From the NCBI GenBank assembly GCA_017450065.1, contig JAFSYI010000014.1, positions 85,371 to 149,370 on the forward strand: a stretch of DNA of 64,000 nt, read 5' to 3'. Both the position numbers and the translations under genes were made by a program. A model generated the notes under the pieces. It made no database searches. It was not told the origin of the DNA and saw nothing but the letters and a program-made list of their open reading frames with translations. The stretch is from Lachnospiraceae bacterium (lineage in GTDB: Bacteria > Bacillota > Clostridia > Lachnospirales > Lachnospiraceae). Position 1 is the first letter of the stretch. Every line of letters begins with the position of its first letter. Shown here piece by piece: positions 44,318 to 51,454 of the stretch.

Positions 44318-44443
44318 TATGTAAACCGCCTGTCATTGGTTATTTTAAAATCCTGATAATAGTATAACATAAGATCAGGATAAGTTATATCAAAACTGTG
44401 AAAAGAATTGTGAATTTTCTTAAAGTGCGGAAAGGAGCGGGAA

Positions 44444-45496
44444 ATGACGGAAAAATATAACGCAGGGCAGGAAACTGTATATCTTAACGAGAGCAATGAT
44501 ACTCTTACGGTGATCGACCAGACTCTGCTTCCTTATGAACTCAGAACCCTGGAGCTTAAGGATATAAAGGATATATGGGATGCGATCTATCTGCTGAAGG
44601 TAAGGGGAGCTCCGGCCATAGGGGTTGCGGCAGCTTTGGGAATGTATGTTACGTCTCTTTCGATAGATGCTTCTGACAGGGATGAATTTGACAGAAAGTT
44701 TAAGGAGAATAAGGAGTATCTTAACAGTGCACGTCCGACTGCCGTTAACCTGTCATGGGCTCTTGACCGGATGGAGGCGGTGCTTTCGGATGCAGCCGGG
44801 CTTCCTGTTCCGGATCTGCTGAAACGGCTTAAGGATGAGGCATTAAGGATCAAGGCTGAGGATACGGATATGTGTCTTAAGATAGGAGAGAATGCGCTTT
44901 CGCTTCTTAAGAAGGGCAGCAGGCTCCTTACACACTGCAATGCCGGCCAGCTTGCAACCACAAAATACGGAACGGCTACTGCGGCCATGTATCTGGGACA
45001 TGAGAGAGGATATGATTTTCACATTTACTGTGATGAGACCCGTCCGCTTCTGCAGGGGGCGAGACTAACGGCATATGAGCTTATGGCAGCCGGTATGGAC
45101 GTAACTCTCTGCTGCGATAATATGGTTGCGTCACTTATGCGCAGGGGTATGATAGATGCCGTGCTTGTAGGATGTGACCGGGTGGCGGCCAATGGAGACG
45201 TAGCGAACAAGATAGGAACCTCGGTGGTGGCGACTGTGGCGAAAAGGTATAATGTTCCGTTCTATGTATGCGGACCCACATCAACCATCGATCCGGCTAC
45301 AAAGACAGGGAATGATATTGTCATAGAACTAAGACCTGCTGAAGAGGTGACCGAAATGTGGTACGCAAGGCGCATGGCGCCAGAAGGAGTCAGGGTGTAT
45401 AATCCGGCCTTCGATATAACGGATAACGAGCTTATCACGGCCATAATAACAGAACGCGGTATCCACCGCGCTCCGTATGATTTCAGGACGGTCTGA
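44444..45496 (+). CDS. mtnA: Methylthioribose-1-phosphate isomerase
   Basis: MtnA converts MTR-1-phosphate to MTRu-1-phosphate in methionine salvage. The signature includes VRGAPAIGVAAALGMYV, LTHCNAGQLATTKYGTA (catalytic Cys) and VGCDRVAANGDVANKIGT (catalytic Asp). The 350-residue length matches the B. subtilis enzyme. AAGGAG lies 9 bases before ATG. No other methionine-salvage genes (mtnK, mtnB, mtnD) are nearby, so it may serve a shorter salvage route or be scattered in the genome. No SAM riboswitch fits the 126-base upstream gap. Confidence 0.93.
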   Translation: MTEKYNAGQETVYLNESNDTLTVIDQTLLPYELRTLELKDIKDIWDAIYLLKVRGAPAIGVAAALGMYVTSLSIDASDRDEFDRKFKENKEYLNSARPTAVNLSWALDRMEAVLSDAAGLPVPDLLKRLKDEALRIKAEDTDMCLKIGENALSLLKKGSRLLTHCNAGQLATTKYGTATAAMYLGHERGYDFHIYCDETRPLLQGARLTAYELMAAGMDVTLCCDNMVASLMRRGMIDAVLVGCDRVAANGDVANKIGTSVVATVAKRYNVPFYVCGPTSTIDPATKTGNDIVIELRPAEEVTEMWYARRMAPEGVRVYNPAFDITDNELITAIITERGIHRAPYDFRTV

Positions 45497-45510
45497 GAGG
45501 TGTATGTACG

Positions 45511-45540
45511 GGGGAGCCGGAACGGTTCTTCGGTTCCCTT
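45511..45540 (+). terminator. Weak stem-loop after mtnA
   Basis: GGGAGCCG pairs with CGGTTCCC (one G-U) and is followed only by TTCGTC. It lies between convergent genes and may stop both, but the T-tract is poor. Confidence 0.4.
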
Positions 45541-45549
45541 CGTCTCAAC

Positions 45550-46593
45550 TCATACAACAACCCGGTTCTTTCCGTTGTATTTGCCGGTGTACAGCTTCTT
45601 GTCGGCGATATTGACCCATTCTTCTATGCTCATCCCTTTCTCGTAACGTGCGGCACCTATGGTGATGGTCGTGGGAAGAGACTGACCGTTGTATGTGAAA
45701 TTATAGTTCTCCACCTGTTCGCGCAGAGTGTTGAGCAGTTCACACTGTTCTTCTGCAGTGCTGTACTTTGTGTTGCCGACAAGGATAAATTCCTCGCCGC
45801 CCCAACGGCATGTCATGGCTTTGCACGGGTTGTTTTCAAGGATACCTGCCAGAGTCTTTAATACATAATCACCGCAATTATGTCCGTATGTGTCATTTTT
45901 CAGCTTGAAATCATCAATATCAAGAATGGCCACATAATAGCCTTTCAGTCCTTCGGATTTCTGTATCCTCTTAAGGTAGTCCATTATATAATATCTGTTT
46001 TTAAGTCCCGTAAGCTCATCGCTTGATGCCCTGTGCGCAAGGAATTCCTCACCTCTGAAGGTAATCTCGACAAATATCTGCAGAAAGCTTATTATTATCA
46101 TAAATACTATGACAGCCCAGGCTATCTGGAGCTTGGATTCTATTTCCGGAGGCAGTGAATAAGGAGCCGGGTGGTCATTTATATAGCAGAAGGAAGCTAT
46201 ATATGCAGCTGCTCCGATAATACTCAGGATTATGCTGCGGGTATAGGGCAGTTCCAGAGTGCGCGCAACATATTCGGAAAAATACAGCAGTACACACATG
46301 CCTATGAGTGATATCTGAAAGCCGCTGTTCCAGCCTGTAAACAGCACGGCCAGAGTCATATGCAGCAGGACTTCAATATCAACAACTATCACGAATATAC
46401 CTAGCTTTTTCTTACAGATCAGAGGTATCATCAGTATATATGTAGCTATGCTGCCAATGTTAAAATACGCCATGGGAGTTACGCCGTATTCCCTGAACAT
46501 AAAATAAAGCCCTATATGAACAAGCATAAAGGAGATCGTCACAAAGAGCGAAAGTATTTGGGCTTTATGCATATCCATAAGATGATTTTTCAT
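45550..46593 (-). CDS. Membrane diguanylate cyclase (GGEEF)
   Basis: The 347-residue protein has six hydrophobic segments in the first 175 residues with short loops, a plain integral sensor module. A GGDEF domain follows: SSDELTGLKNRYYIMDYL, ILDIDDFKLKNDTYGHNCGD and the signature RWGGEEFILVG, an intact GGEEF that should make c-di-GMP. The RxxD product-inhibition site is not evident. The start ATG 46593 lies 14 bases downstream of AAGGA. The upstream region carries a repeat copy and faces the MATE gene divergently. The stimulus is unknown. Confidence 0.92.
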   Translation of the reverse strand: MKNHLMDMHKAQILSLFVTISFMLVHIGLYFMFREYGVTPMAYFNIGSIATYILMIPLICKKKLGIFVIVVDIEVLLHMTLAVLFTGWNSGFQISLIGMCVLLYFSEYVARTLELPYTRSIILSIIGAAAYIASFCYINDHPAPYSLPPEIESKLQIAWAVIVFMIIISFLQIFVEITFRGEEFLAHRASSDELTGLKNRYYIMDYLKRIQKSEGLKGYYVAILDIDDFKLKNDTYGHNCGDYVLKTLAGILENNPCKAMTCRWGGEEFILVGNTKYSTAEEQCELLNTLREQVENYNFTYNGQSLPTTITIGAARYEKGMSIEEWVNIADKKLYTGKYNGKNRVVV

Positions 46594-46630
46594 CCGCTCA
46601 CCATTTCCTTTTAAATAACGTTGTTATTTA

Positions 46631-46660
46631 TAAAATATATATGCTGTTCTGAACAGTTAC
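46631..46660 (-). repeat. Right-end copy of the palindromic repeat before the GGEEF gene
   Basis: TAAAATATATATG followed by CTGTTCTGAACAGTTAC, ending at 46660. It is preceded by a palindrome AATAAC-GTT-GTTATT (46614-46628). Confidence 0.65.
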
Positions 46661-46702
46661 ATTTTATCAGCATACTGTTTAACAGACAAGACAGAAATAA
46701 AG

Positions 46703-46715
46703 TTAACTGTTCAGT
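46703..46715 (+). repeat. Short degenerate core of the palindromic repeat
   Basis: TTAACTGTTCAGT resembles the repeat's outer end. It faces the copy at 46631-46660 across 42 bases, so the divergent promoter region of the GGEEF and MATE genes is flanked by outward ends. Confidence 0.4.
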
Positions 46716-46759
46716 CCGGGATTATGAGCGTATAATATCATGCGAAAGGTAAATGGATA

Positions 46760-48115
46760 ATGATTATGACGAAGACGAGAAACATAGATTTTTCCAAAGG
46801 ACCCGTGTGGAAATGTATAATATCACAGGCAATACCGCTTACGATAGCCCAGTTCGTCCAGCTGCTTTATAACGTCGTTGACAGGATATATCTTGGGCAT
46901 ATGGGAGAGGGTCACAGTCTTGCTCTTACGGGTGTGGGCCTGACTTTTCCCGTTATAACCCTTGTAATGGCATTTACAGCCCTTTTCGGGGTGGGAGGGA
47001 TCCCGCTGTTTTCAATAGAACGCGGGCGCCGGAATAATGAAAAGGCAGGAAGGATAATGGGGAATTCATTTGCGCTTCTTCTCATAAGCGCAGTCTGCCT
47101 TATGGTGCTCGGATATATATTTATGAGACCCGTGCTGTTTGCCTTCGGTGCCAGCAGTGATTCCTATGTTTACGGAGCGGGGTACCTCAGGATATACCTT
47201 GCAGGCACCATGTTCTCAATGACTGCCACGGGACTTAACGGCTATATAAGCGCGCAGGGGTATCCGCGGGAAAGCATGCTTTCCGTTGTGATCGGAGCTG
47301 TAATAAATATAATACTGGATCCGGTGTTTATCTTTGTTTTTGGGATGGGAGTAGGAGGTGCGGCTCTGGCAACGGTCATAAGTCAGGGGATCTCGGCGGC
47401 CCGGGTCCTGAGATTTTTGATAAGAAAGGATATACCGCTACCGTTAAAACGGGCGAATATAAGATTGAACGGCAATATTACAATGGATATCTGCAGGCTC
47501 GGTGCATCCAATTTCATAATGCAGGGCACCAATTTTCTGGTGCAGGTAGTCTGTAATTCTACCCTTGCAAAATATGGCGGAGATCTGTATGTGGGAATAA
47601 TGACGGTTACCAATTCCGTTCGTGAGATCTTTGTCCTGCCGATAAATGGCCTGATAAGCGGCGCCCAGCCTGTTATAAGCTTTAACTACGGAGCCAGGGA
47701 TTACGGAAGGGCGCGGTCGGGGATTAATTTCAACACAGCACTCGGTGTTATCTATACCATGCTTGCATGGATTGCGGTGCTTCTGTTCCCCGATTTCTTC
47801 TTCACGCTGTTTTCGGATGATCCGATGCTTATGAATGCCGGGACAGAAGCACTTAAGATCTATTTCTTCGGATTTGTGTTCATGGCGCTTCAGTTCGCCG
47901 GTCAGTCGTCGTTTCAGGCTCTTGGCGATGCAAAACATGCCATCTTTTTTTCGCTCCTTAGAAAAGCATTTATCGTGGTGCCTCTCACGCTCATCCTTCC
48001 GTACTTCGGGTTGGGCGTCATGGGTGTATTTCTTGCCGAACCCATCTCAAATGTGATAGGGGGCATTGCAAGCTATACGACAATGCGCCTTACGGCGTAC
48101 AGGAAGCTGAGATAG
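46760..48115 (+). CDS. MATE-family multidrug/cation efflux transporter
   Basis: The 451-residue protein has the two six-helix bundles of MATE exporters. Conserved patterns are SQAIPLTIAQFVQLLYNVVD, FGVGGIPLFSIERGRRN in the first loop, and SAQPVISFNYGARDYGRA-type ISGAQPVISFNYGA in the second half. These proteins expel cationic drugs or metabolites using a Na+ or H+ gradient. The start ATG 46760 (with a second ATG at 46766) follows GAAAGGTAAATGG. It is not linked to a MarR- or MerR-type regulator. The substrate is unknown. Confidence 0.93.
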   Translation: MIMTKTRNIDFSKGPVWKCIISQAIPLTIAQFVQLLYNVVDRIYLGHMGEGHSLALTGVGLTFPVITLVMAFTALFGVGGIPLFSIERGRRNNEKAGRIMGNSFALLLISAVCLMVLGYIFMRPVLFAFGASSDSYVYGAGYLRIYLAGTMFSMTATGLNGYISAQGYPRESMLSVVIGAVINIILDPVFIFVFGMGVGGAALATVISQGISAARVLRFLIRKDIPLPLKRANIRLNGNITMDICRLGASNFIMQGTNFLVQVVCNSTLAKYGGDLYVGIMTVTNSVREIFVLPINGLISGAQPVISFNYGARDYGRARSGINFNTALGVIYTMLAWIAVLLFPDFFFTLFSDDPMLMNAGTEALKIYFFGFVFMALQFAGQSSFQALGDAKHAIFFSLLRKAFIVVPLTLILPYFGLGVMGVFLAEPISNVIGGIASYTTMRLTAYRKLR

Positions 48116-48120
48116 AGAAA

Positions 48121-48156
48121 GAAAAAAGCCGGGAGCAACTTTCCCCCGGCTTTCTT
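48121..48156. terminator. Bidirectional terminator between MATE and PTS IIC-like genes
   Basis: AAAGCCGGGAG pairs with CCCCGGCTTT (48126-48152), flanked by an A run on the left and a T-rich run on the right. Confidence 0.8.
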
Positions 48157-48161
48157 CTTTC

Positions 48162-49256
48162 TCAGACATCAAGTGAGAGGTCGCCTTCCTTAATCCATCC
48201 TATCCTGCGGAGCAGCTGTCCGAAGATCCATGTAAGGACAGCGGGAAGGACAAAGCAGATAAGGATGAGGCCTGTCCAGTCCATGGCGGTAATGCCTGTC
48301 TTTACTCCGGCAGCGATATCATTAAGCCAACCGGTATATACACCTATCTGTCCCACGAGTCCACAGGTACCCATACCTGATGATATTGCTTCACCGTTCA
48401 TCTGCATCTTAAATATACAGGTGGCTATAGGACCTGTTATGGCGCTTGTCAGGATGGGCGGGATCCAGATCCTGGGATTCTTTACTATATTACCCATCTG
48501 AAGCATGCTGGTGCCGATACCCTGTGAAATAAGCCCGCTTACTTTGTTTTCCTTATAACTCATGAAGGCAAAGCCGACCATCTGCGCACAGCAGCCTGCA
48601 ACGGCAGCGCCTCCGGCGAGTCCGGTAAGAGACAGGGCAGCACATATGGCGGCCGAACTTATCGGCAGAGTAAGCGCAATACCTACTATAACGGAAACAA
48701 GAATTCCCATCATGAAGGGATGAAGCTCCGTAGCCCACATGATGAGCCGGCCTACAGCACTTGCGGCACTTCCTATGGCCGGTGCGAGCAGCACCGACAG
48801 AAGTACTCCGATACCTATGGTTACAAGCGGAGTTACAAGTATATCCACCTTGGTTTCCTTGCTGACCATCTTGCCAAGCTCGGTTGCGATTATTGAGATC
48901 ACAAGAACTGCGAGAGGACCGCCTGCGCCACCGAGGGTATTGGCTGCGCTTCCCACGGCGAGCATGGAGAACAGTACAAGATTGGGAGCCTTAAGAGCAT
49001 ATGCTATGGCAACGGCCATTGCAGGCCCGGCAACCCCCTTGGCATAACCGCCCATGTCAGTAAGCACGCTTAAGTTAAACTGTGTACCTATGGTTGAAAG
49101 GATTGTCCCTATAAGAAGCGATGCGAACAGACCGCTGGCCATTGCGCCCATCGCATCGATGAAATATCGTTTCCATGAGAATTCGATATCCTTTTTCTTC
49201 AGGAAGGCTTTGAAGCCTCCGGTATTGTTTGTCTCTGCTTTGCTGCTCTCACCCAT
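48162..49256 (-). CDS. PTS_EIIC_2-type membrane permease
   Basis: The 364-residue protein has about nine TM segments. It contains Gly- and Ala-rich helices with KRYFIDAMGAMASGLFASLL, the loop YKENKVSGLISQGIGTSML, IPPILTSAITGPIATCIFKM and SGMGTCGLVGQIG. The pattern fits the PTS_EIIC_2 family (sugar permease-like without IIA or IIB domains attached). Lacking other PTS parts nearby, its transport role is uncertain. GAGGAG in AAAGAGGAGAAACAAAAA serves the ATG. It convergently faces the MATE gene. I cannot name the sugar. Confidence 0.82.
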   Translation of the reverse strand: MGESSKAETNNTGGFKAFLKKKDIEFSWKRYFIDAMGAMASGLFASLLIGTILSTIGTQFNLSVLTDMGGYAKGVAGPAMAVAIAYALKAPNLVLFSMLAVGSAANTLGGAGGPLAVLVISIIATELGKMVSKETKVDILVTPLVTIGIGVLLSVLLAPAIGSAASAVGRLIMWATELHPFMMGILVSVIVGIALTLPISSAAICAALSLTGLAGGAAVAGCCAQMVGFAFMSYKENKVSGLISQGIGTSMLQMGNIVKNPRIWIPPILTSAITGPIATCIFKMQMNGEAISSGMGTCGLVGQIGVYTGWLNDIAAGVKTGITAMDWTGLILICFVLPAVLTWIFGQLLRRIGWIKEGDLSLDV

Positions 49257-49365
49257 TTTTTGTTTCTCCTCTTTTTCCTTTTCTTTTTTTAAATGTGTAT
49301 TTCTATTTATTTCTTTGGTCCTTATTTCCGCTTTATCTTATAACTGCCGGAACGGACCCGGAATT

Positions 49366-50511
49366 CTACACATTAACGCTGTCTGTTTTCTTATAGCTCC
49401 GTCTCTTGTCTTCATACATAAGCTTGTCTATTCTGTTCATGACTTCATCTATCGAAACTTCGCTTAAGTTGACCATACTCTGTCCGATGGAAACATGAAG
49501 CTCATATTTGTGACCTTCCTCTGCGTTGAACTCATCGAAGCCCTTACGGATGTTGGTCACGAAAATATCCGTATCTATCGGGGTTCTTGTACTCAGCACG
49601 ATAACGAACTCGTCTCCGGCATACCTGATTCCGGCGCCCGAAGATCCTATGGCTTTCTTAATGATATCAGCCGTATCAACGATTGCCCGGTCTCCCTCCA
49701 GATGTCCGAACCTGTCGTTTATGGATTTGAAATCATTGATATCCAGCATAAGGAAGGTGTAGTCGGCATCTTTGTCATTACGCAGTTCCTCCCCTAACTG
49801 ATCCAGATAATATCTGTTATAAAGACCCGTAAGCTTATCCTTGAAAATAAGCTCATTCTGTATTGTGCTCATAAGTCCGGTGAGTGCTATGAGCATACAG
49901 GGAGCTATCAGTGAAAGTCCGTAATTGGCTGTCTGGATAATAACACCGGTCAGTATGGGGAGAACATATACCCAGAAGAAGAAAAATCTAATGCGTCTGC
50001 CTTTTATCCTTATATAAATATAAAAGGCAAGGCTACCGAACAGCATAATGAATTCAGCGATAAAATAGTAGTAGTAAACCGAAAGCCTCTGATAATTGTT
50101 ATGCTCATCTATCCGGAAGACTACAGGGGTGAACAGATTAACGAACAGAAGCAGGAGCCCGACAGCGACCAGGGCATTTATGATATTGACGGGAATCCGC
50201 GGTATCCTGTTGTCGAGATGATAAGCTATGAACACAAACCATGAGGCGGATGCCAGAAGATTGGCTGCATAAGTCCATGTATCGCAGAGATATATAAGTA
50301 TGGTATATATCCCGCCCTCTTTACCGCTGATCAAAAAGGCAGCCGGCTCGGTTATGCAGGTTATCCCGACCAGAATGAGCATAAATATAAGAAGGAGATT
50401 TTCAAGATCTTCCCTCTTCCAGCGCCAGCTGTTTGCCACATAAAGGGTGAGCGCCAGCATGATGCCCAGGAAGTTGGCGGTGAATATTGAAAGCATACTG
50501 ATATTATCCAT
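49366..50511 (-). CDS. Membrane diguanylate cyclase (AGDEF)
   Basis: The 381-residue protein has seven TM segments over the first 220 residues (starting SIFTANFLGIMLALTLYVAN). A GGDEF domain follows with DKLTGLYNRYYLDQLGEEL, MLDINDFKSINDRFGHLEG and RYAGDEFVIVLS. AGDEF is a known functional variant of the GGDEF signature, so c-di-GMP synthesis is likely. AGGAGA precedes ATG 50511. The upstream intergenic region faces the HPr-like gene divergently. The signal sensed by the membrane module is unknown. Confidence 0.92.
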   Translation of the reverse strand: MDNISMLSIFTANFLGIMLALTLYVANSWRWKREDLENLLLIFMLILVGITCITEPAAFLISGKEGGIYTILIYLCDTWTYAANLLASASWFVFIAYHLDNRIPRIPVNIINALVAVGLLLLFVNLFTPVVFRIDEHNNYQRLSVYYYYFIAEFIMLFGSLAFYIYIRIKGRRIRFFFFWVYVLPILTGVIIQTANYGLSLIAPCMLIALTGLMSTIQNELIFKDKLTGLYNRYYLDQLGEELRNDKDADYTFLMLDINDFKSINDRFGHLEGDRAIVDTADIIKKAIGSSGAGIRYAGDEFVIVLSTRTPIDTDIFVTNIRKGFDEFNAEEGHKYELHVSIGQSMVNLSEVSIDEVMNRIDKLMYEDKRRSYKKTDSVNV

Positions 50512-50822
50512 GGTGTTCTCCTATGCCACGTTGTTTCACGTATTGTTGAAAACTGTGTTAAGAACAGCTGAAAACTATGTAATATGATAGCACATCTTAT
50601 AGGAAAGTCAAAGAATACCTGTTGTTAAGTGAATAATGGTAAAATCTTACCAAAATCAGAGCAAAAACTCATGCAATATGAAATAATCATGTGACAGGCT
50701 GGAAACGCAGAAGTTATCCGATTGTTGAAAATGATAAAACAGAAGCCACGGAACAATGACATTGTGATCAAACTGCACAAAGTATTGGGCATTGTATTGA
50801 AATAAATACAATATATTGATTC
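50512..50822. other. A/T-rich intergenic region, nothing recognised
   Basis: This is the divergent upstream region of the AGDEF gene and the HPr-like gene. I found no reading frame, repeat or riboswitch signature. It is rich in A/T, with TGAAAAC/GTTGAAAA motifs that may be parts of promoters for the minus-strand gene. Confidence 0.5.
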
Positions 50823-50851
50823 TTGACATTGTGATAGTTTTGCTGTAAAGT
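50823..50851 (+). promoter_or_regulatory. Promoter of the HPr-like gene
   Basis: TTGACA (50823-50828), 17 bases, then TAAAGT (50846-50851). Confidence 0.65.
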
Positions 50852-50876
50852 TTCCTAAACGAAAGGATTACATTCC

Positions 50877-50932
50877 TTGAACCTTAAGGCAGATGCGGTT
50901 GAAGAGTGGTTTACGGCCGCAGAAAGGTTCAA
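50877..50932 (+). promoter_or_regulatory. Leader hairpin upstream of the HPr-like gene
   Basis: TTGAACCTT (50877-50885) pairs with AAGGTTCAA (50924-50932), with an inner TGCGG/CCGCA stem (50894-50898 and 50918-50922). The 56-base structure ends 40 bases before the start codon and could bind a regulator, ribosome or metabolite. Confidence 0.45.
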
Positions 50933-50971
50933 CCTGAAGAACAGGATATGAATAAGAGGAGGGGCAATATT

Positions 50972-51196
50972 ATGAATGAATGCAGAATAAGACTGGATCT
51001 TAATAATGCGACCGAGTTCGTACAGAAGGCTTCGAAGTGTGATTTTGATATTGATATTTTCTATAACCATTTTATAATTGATGCGAAGTCGATGCTGGGT
51101 GTACTCGGACTTGATTTTTCGAGGATACTTACCGTTAAGTACGGTGGCCAGAACAGGGATTTTGATCTTATGCTCAAGAAACTTGCGGCAGGCTGA
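50972..51196 (+). CDS. HPr-like protein without the active-site histidine
   Basis: The 74-residue protein begins at ATG 50972, with GAGGAGGGG 7 bases upstream (longer frames have no ribosome site). The second half matches HPr: FIIDAKSMLGVLGLDFSRIL corresponds to VDAKSIMGVMSLGI, including the regulatory-site serine region. The first half is degenerate: the GLHARPA loop carrying His15 is replaced by LNNATEFVQKA, so PEP-dependent phosphotransfer is unlikely. It could be a regulatory HPr paralogue (CcpA or HPr kinase partner) or a decoy. It has its own promoter and a terminator. The nearby PTS IIC-like gene is on the other strand and not linked. Confidence 0.8.
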   Translation: MNECRIRLDLNNATEFVQKASKCDFDIDIFYNHFIIDAKSMLGVLGLDFSRILTVKYGGQNRDFDLMLKKLAAG

Positions 51197-51240
51197 GCAG
51201 GAGAACGCACTTGATCCGGACAATATGAAGATCTGTACAG

Positions 51241-51269
51241 ATACACGTTTTAGTTTCTAAGACGTGTAT
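51241..51269 (+). terminator. Intrinsic terminator after the HPr-like gene
   Basis: ATACACGT pairs with ACGTGTAT (51241-51259 region), followed by TTTTTTG. Confidence 0.75.
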
Positions 51270-51454
51270 TTTTTGTTTGCGCGCCCTGCGCTCCGATTCG
51301 AAATGCAAAAGACAGACATTGTTCCGGATAAATGGTATAATCATGATGATGCATATGACGGTACCGGGAATAGGAACAGGTCCGGAATTATATTTATAAC
51401 TCAGACGGCTCCGGCCGGCGCCGTATACGGAAGGAAAAGCCGGGGATATATTTT

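Noticed and set aside
44352-44379. CCTGAT-N16-ATCAGG inverted repeat upstream of the GGDEF-EAL gene
   Set aside because: Six-base arms with a long gap are expected by chance at this length; no promoter could be placed with confidence around it.
49257-49365. Pyrimidine-rich stretch near 49260-49300 as a possible terminator or small RNA
   Set aside because: It is the ribosome site and leader of the minus-strand PTS IIC-like gene (AAAGAGGAGAAAC on that strand).
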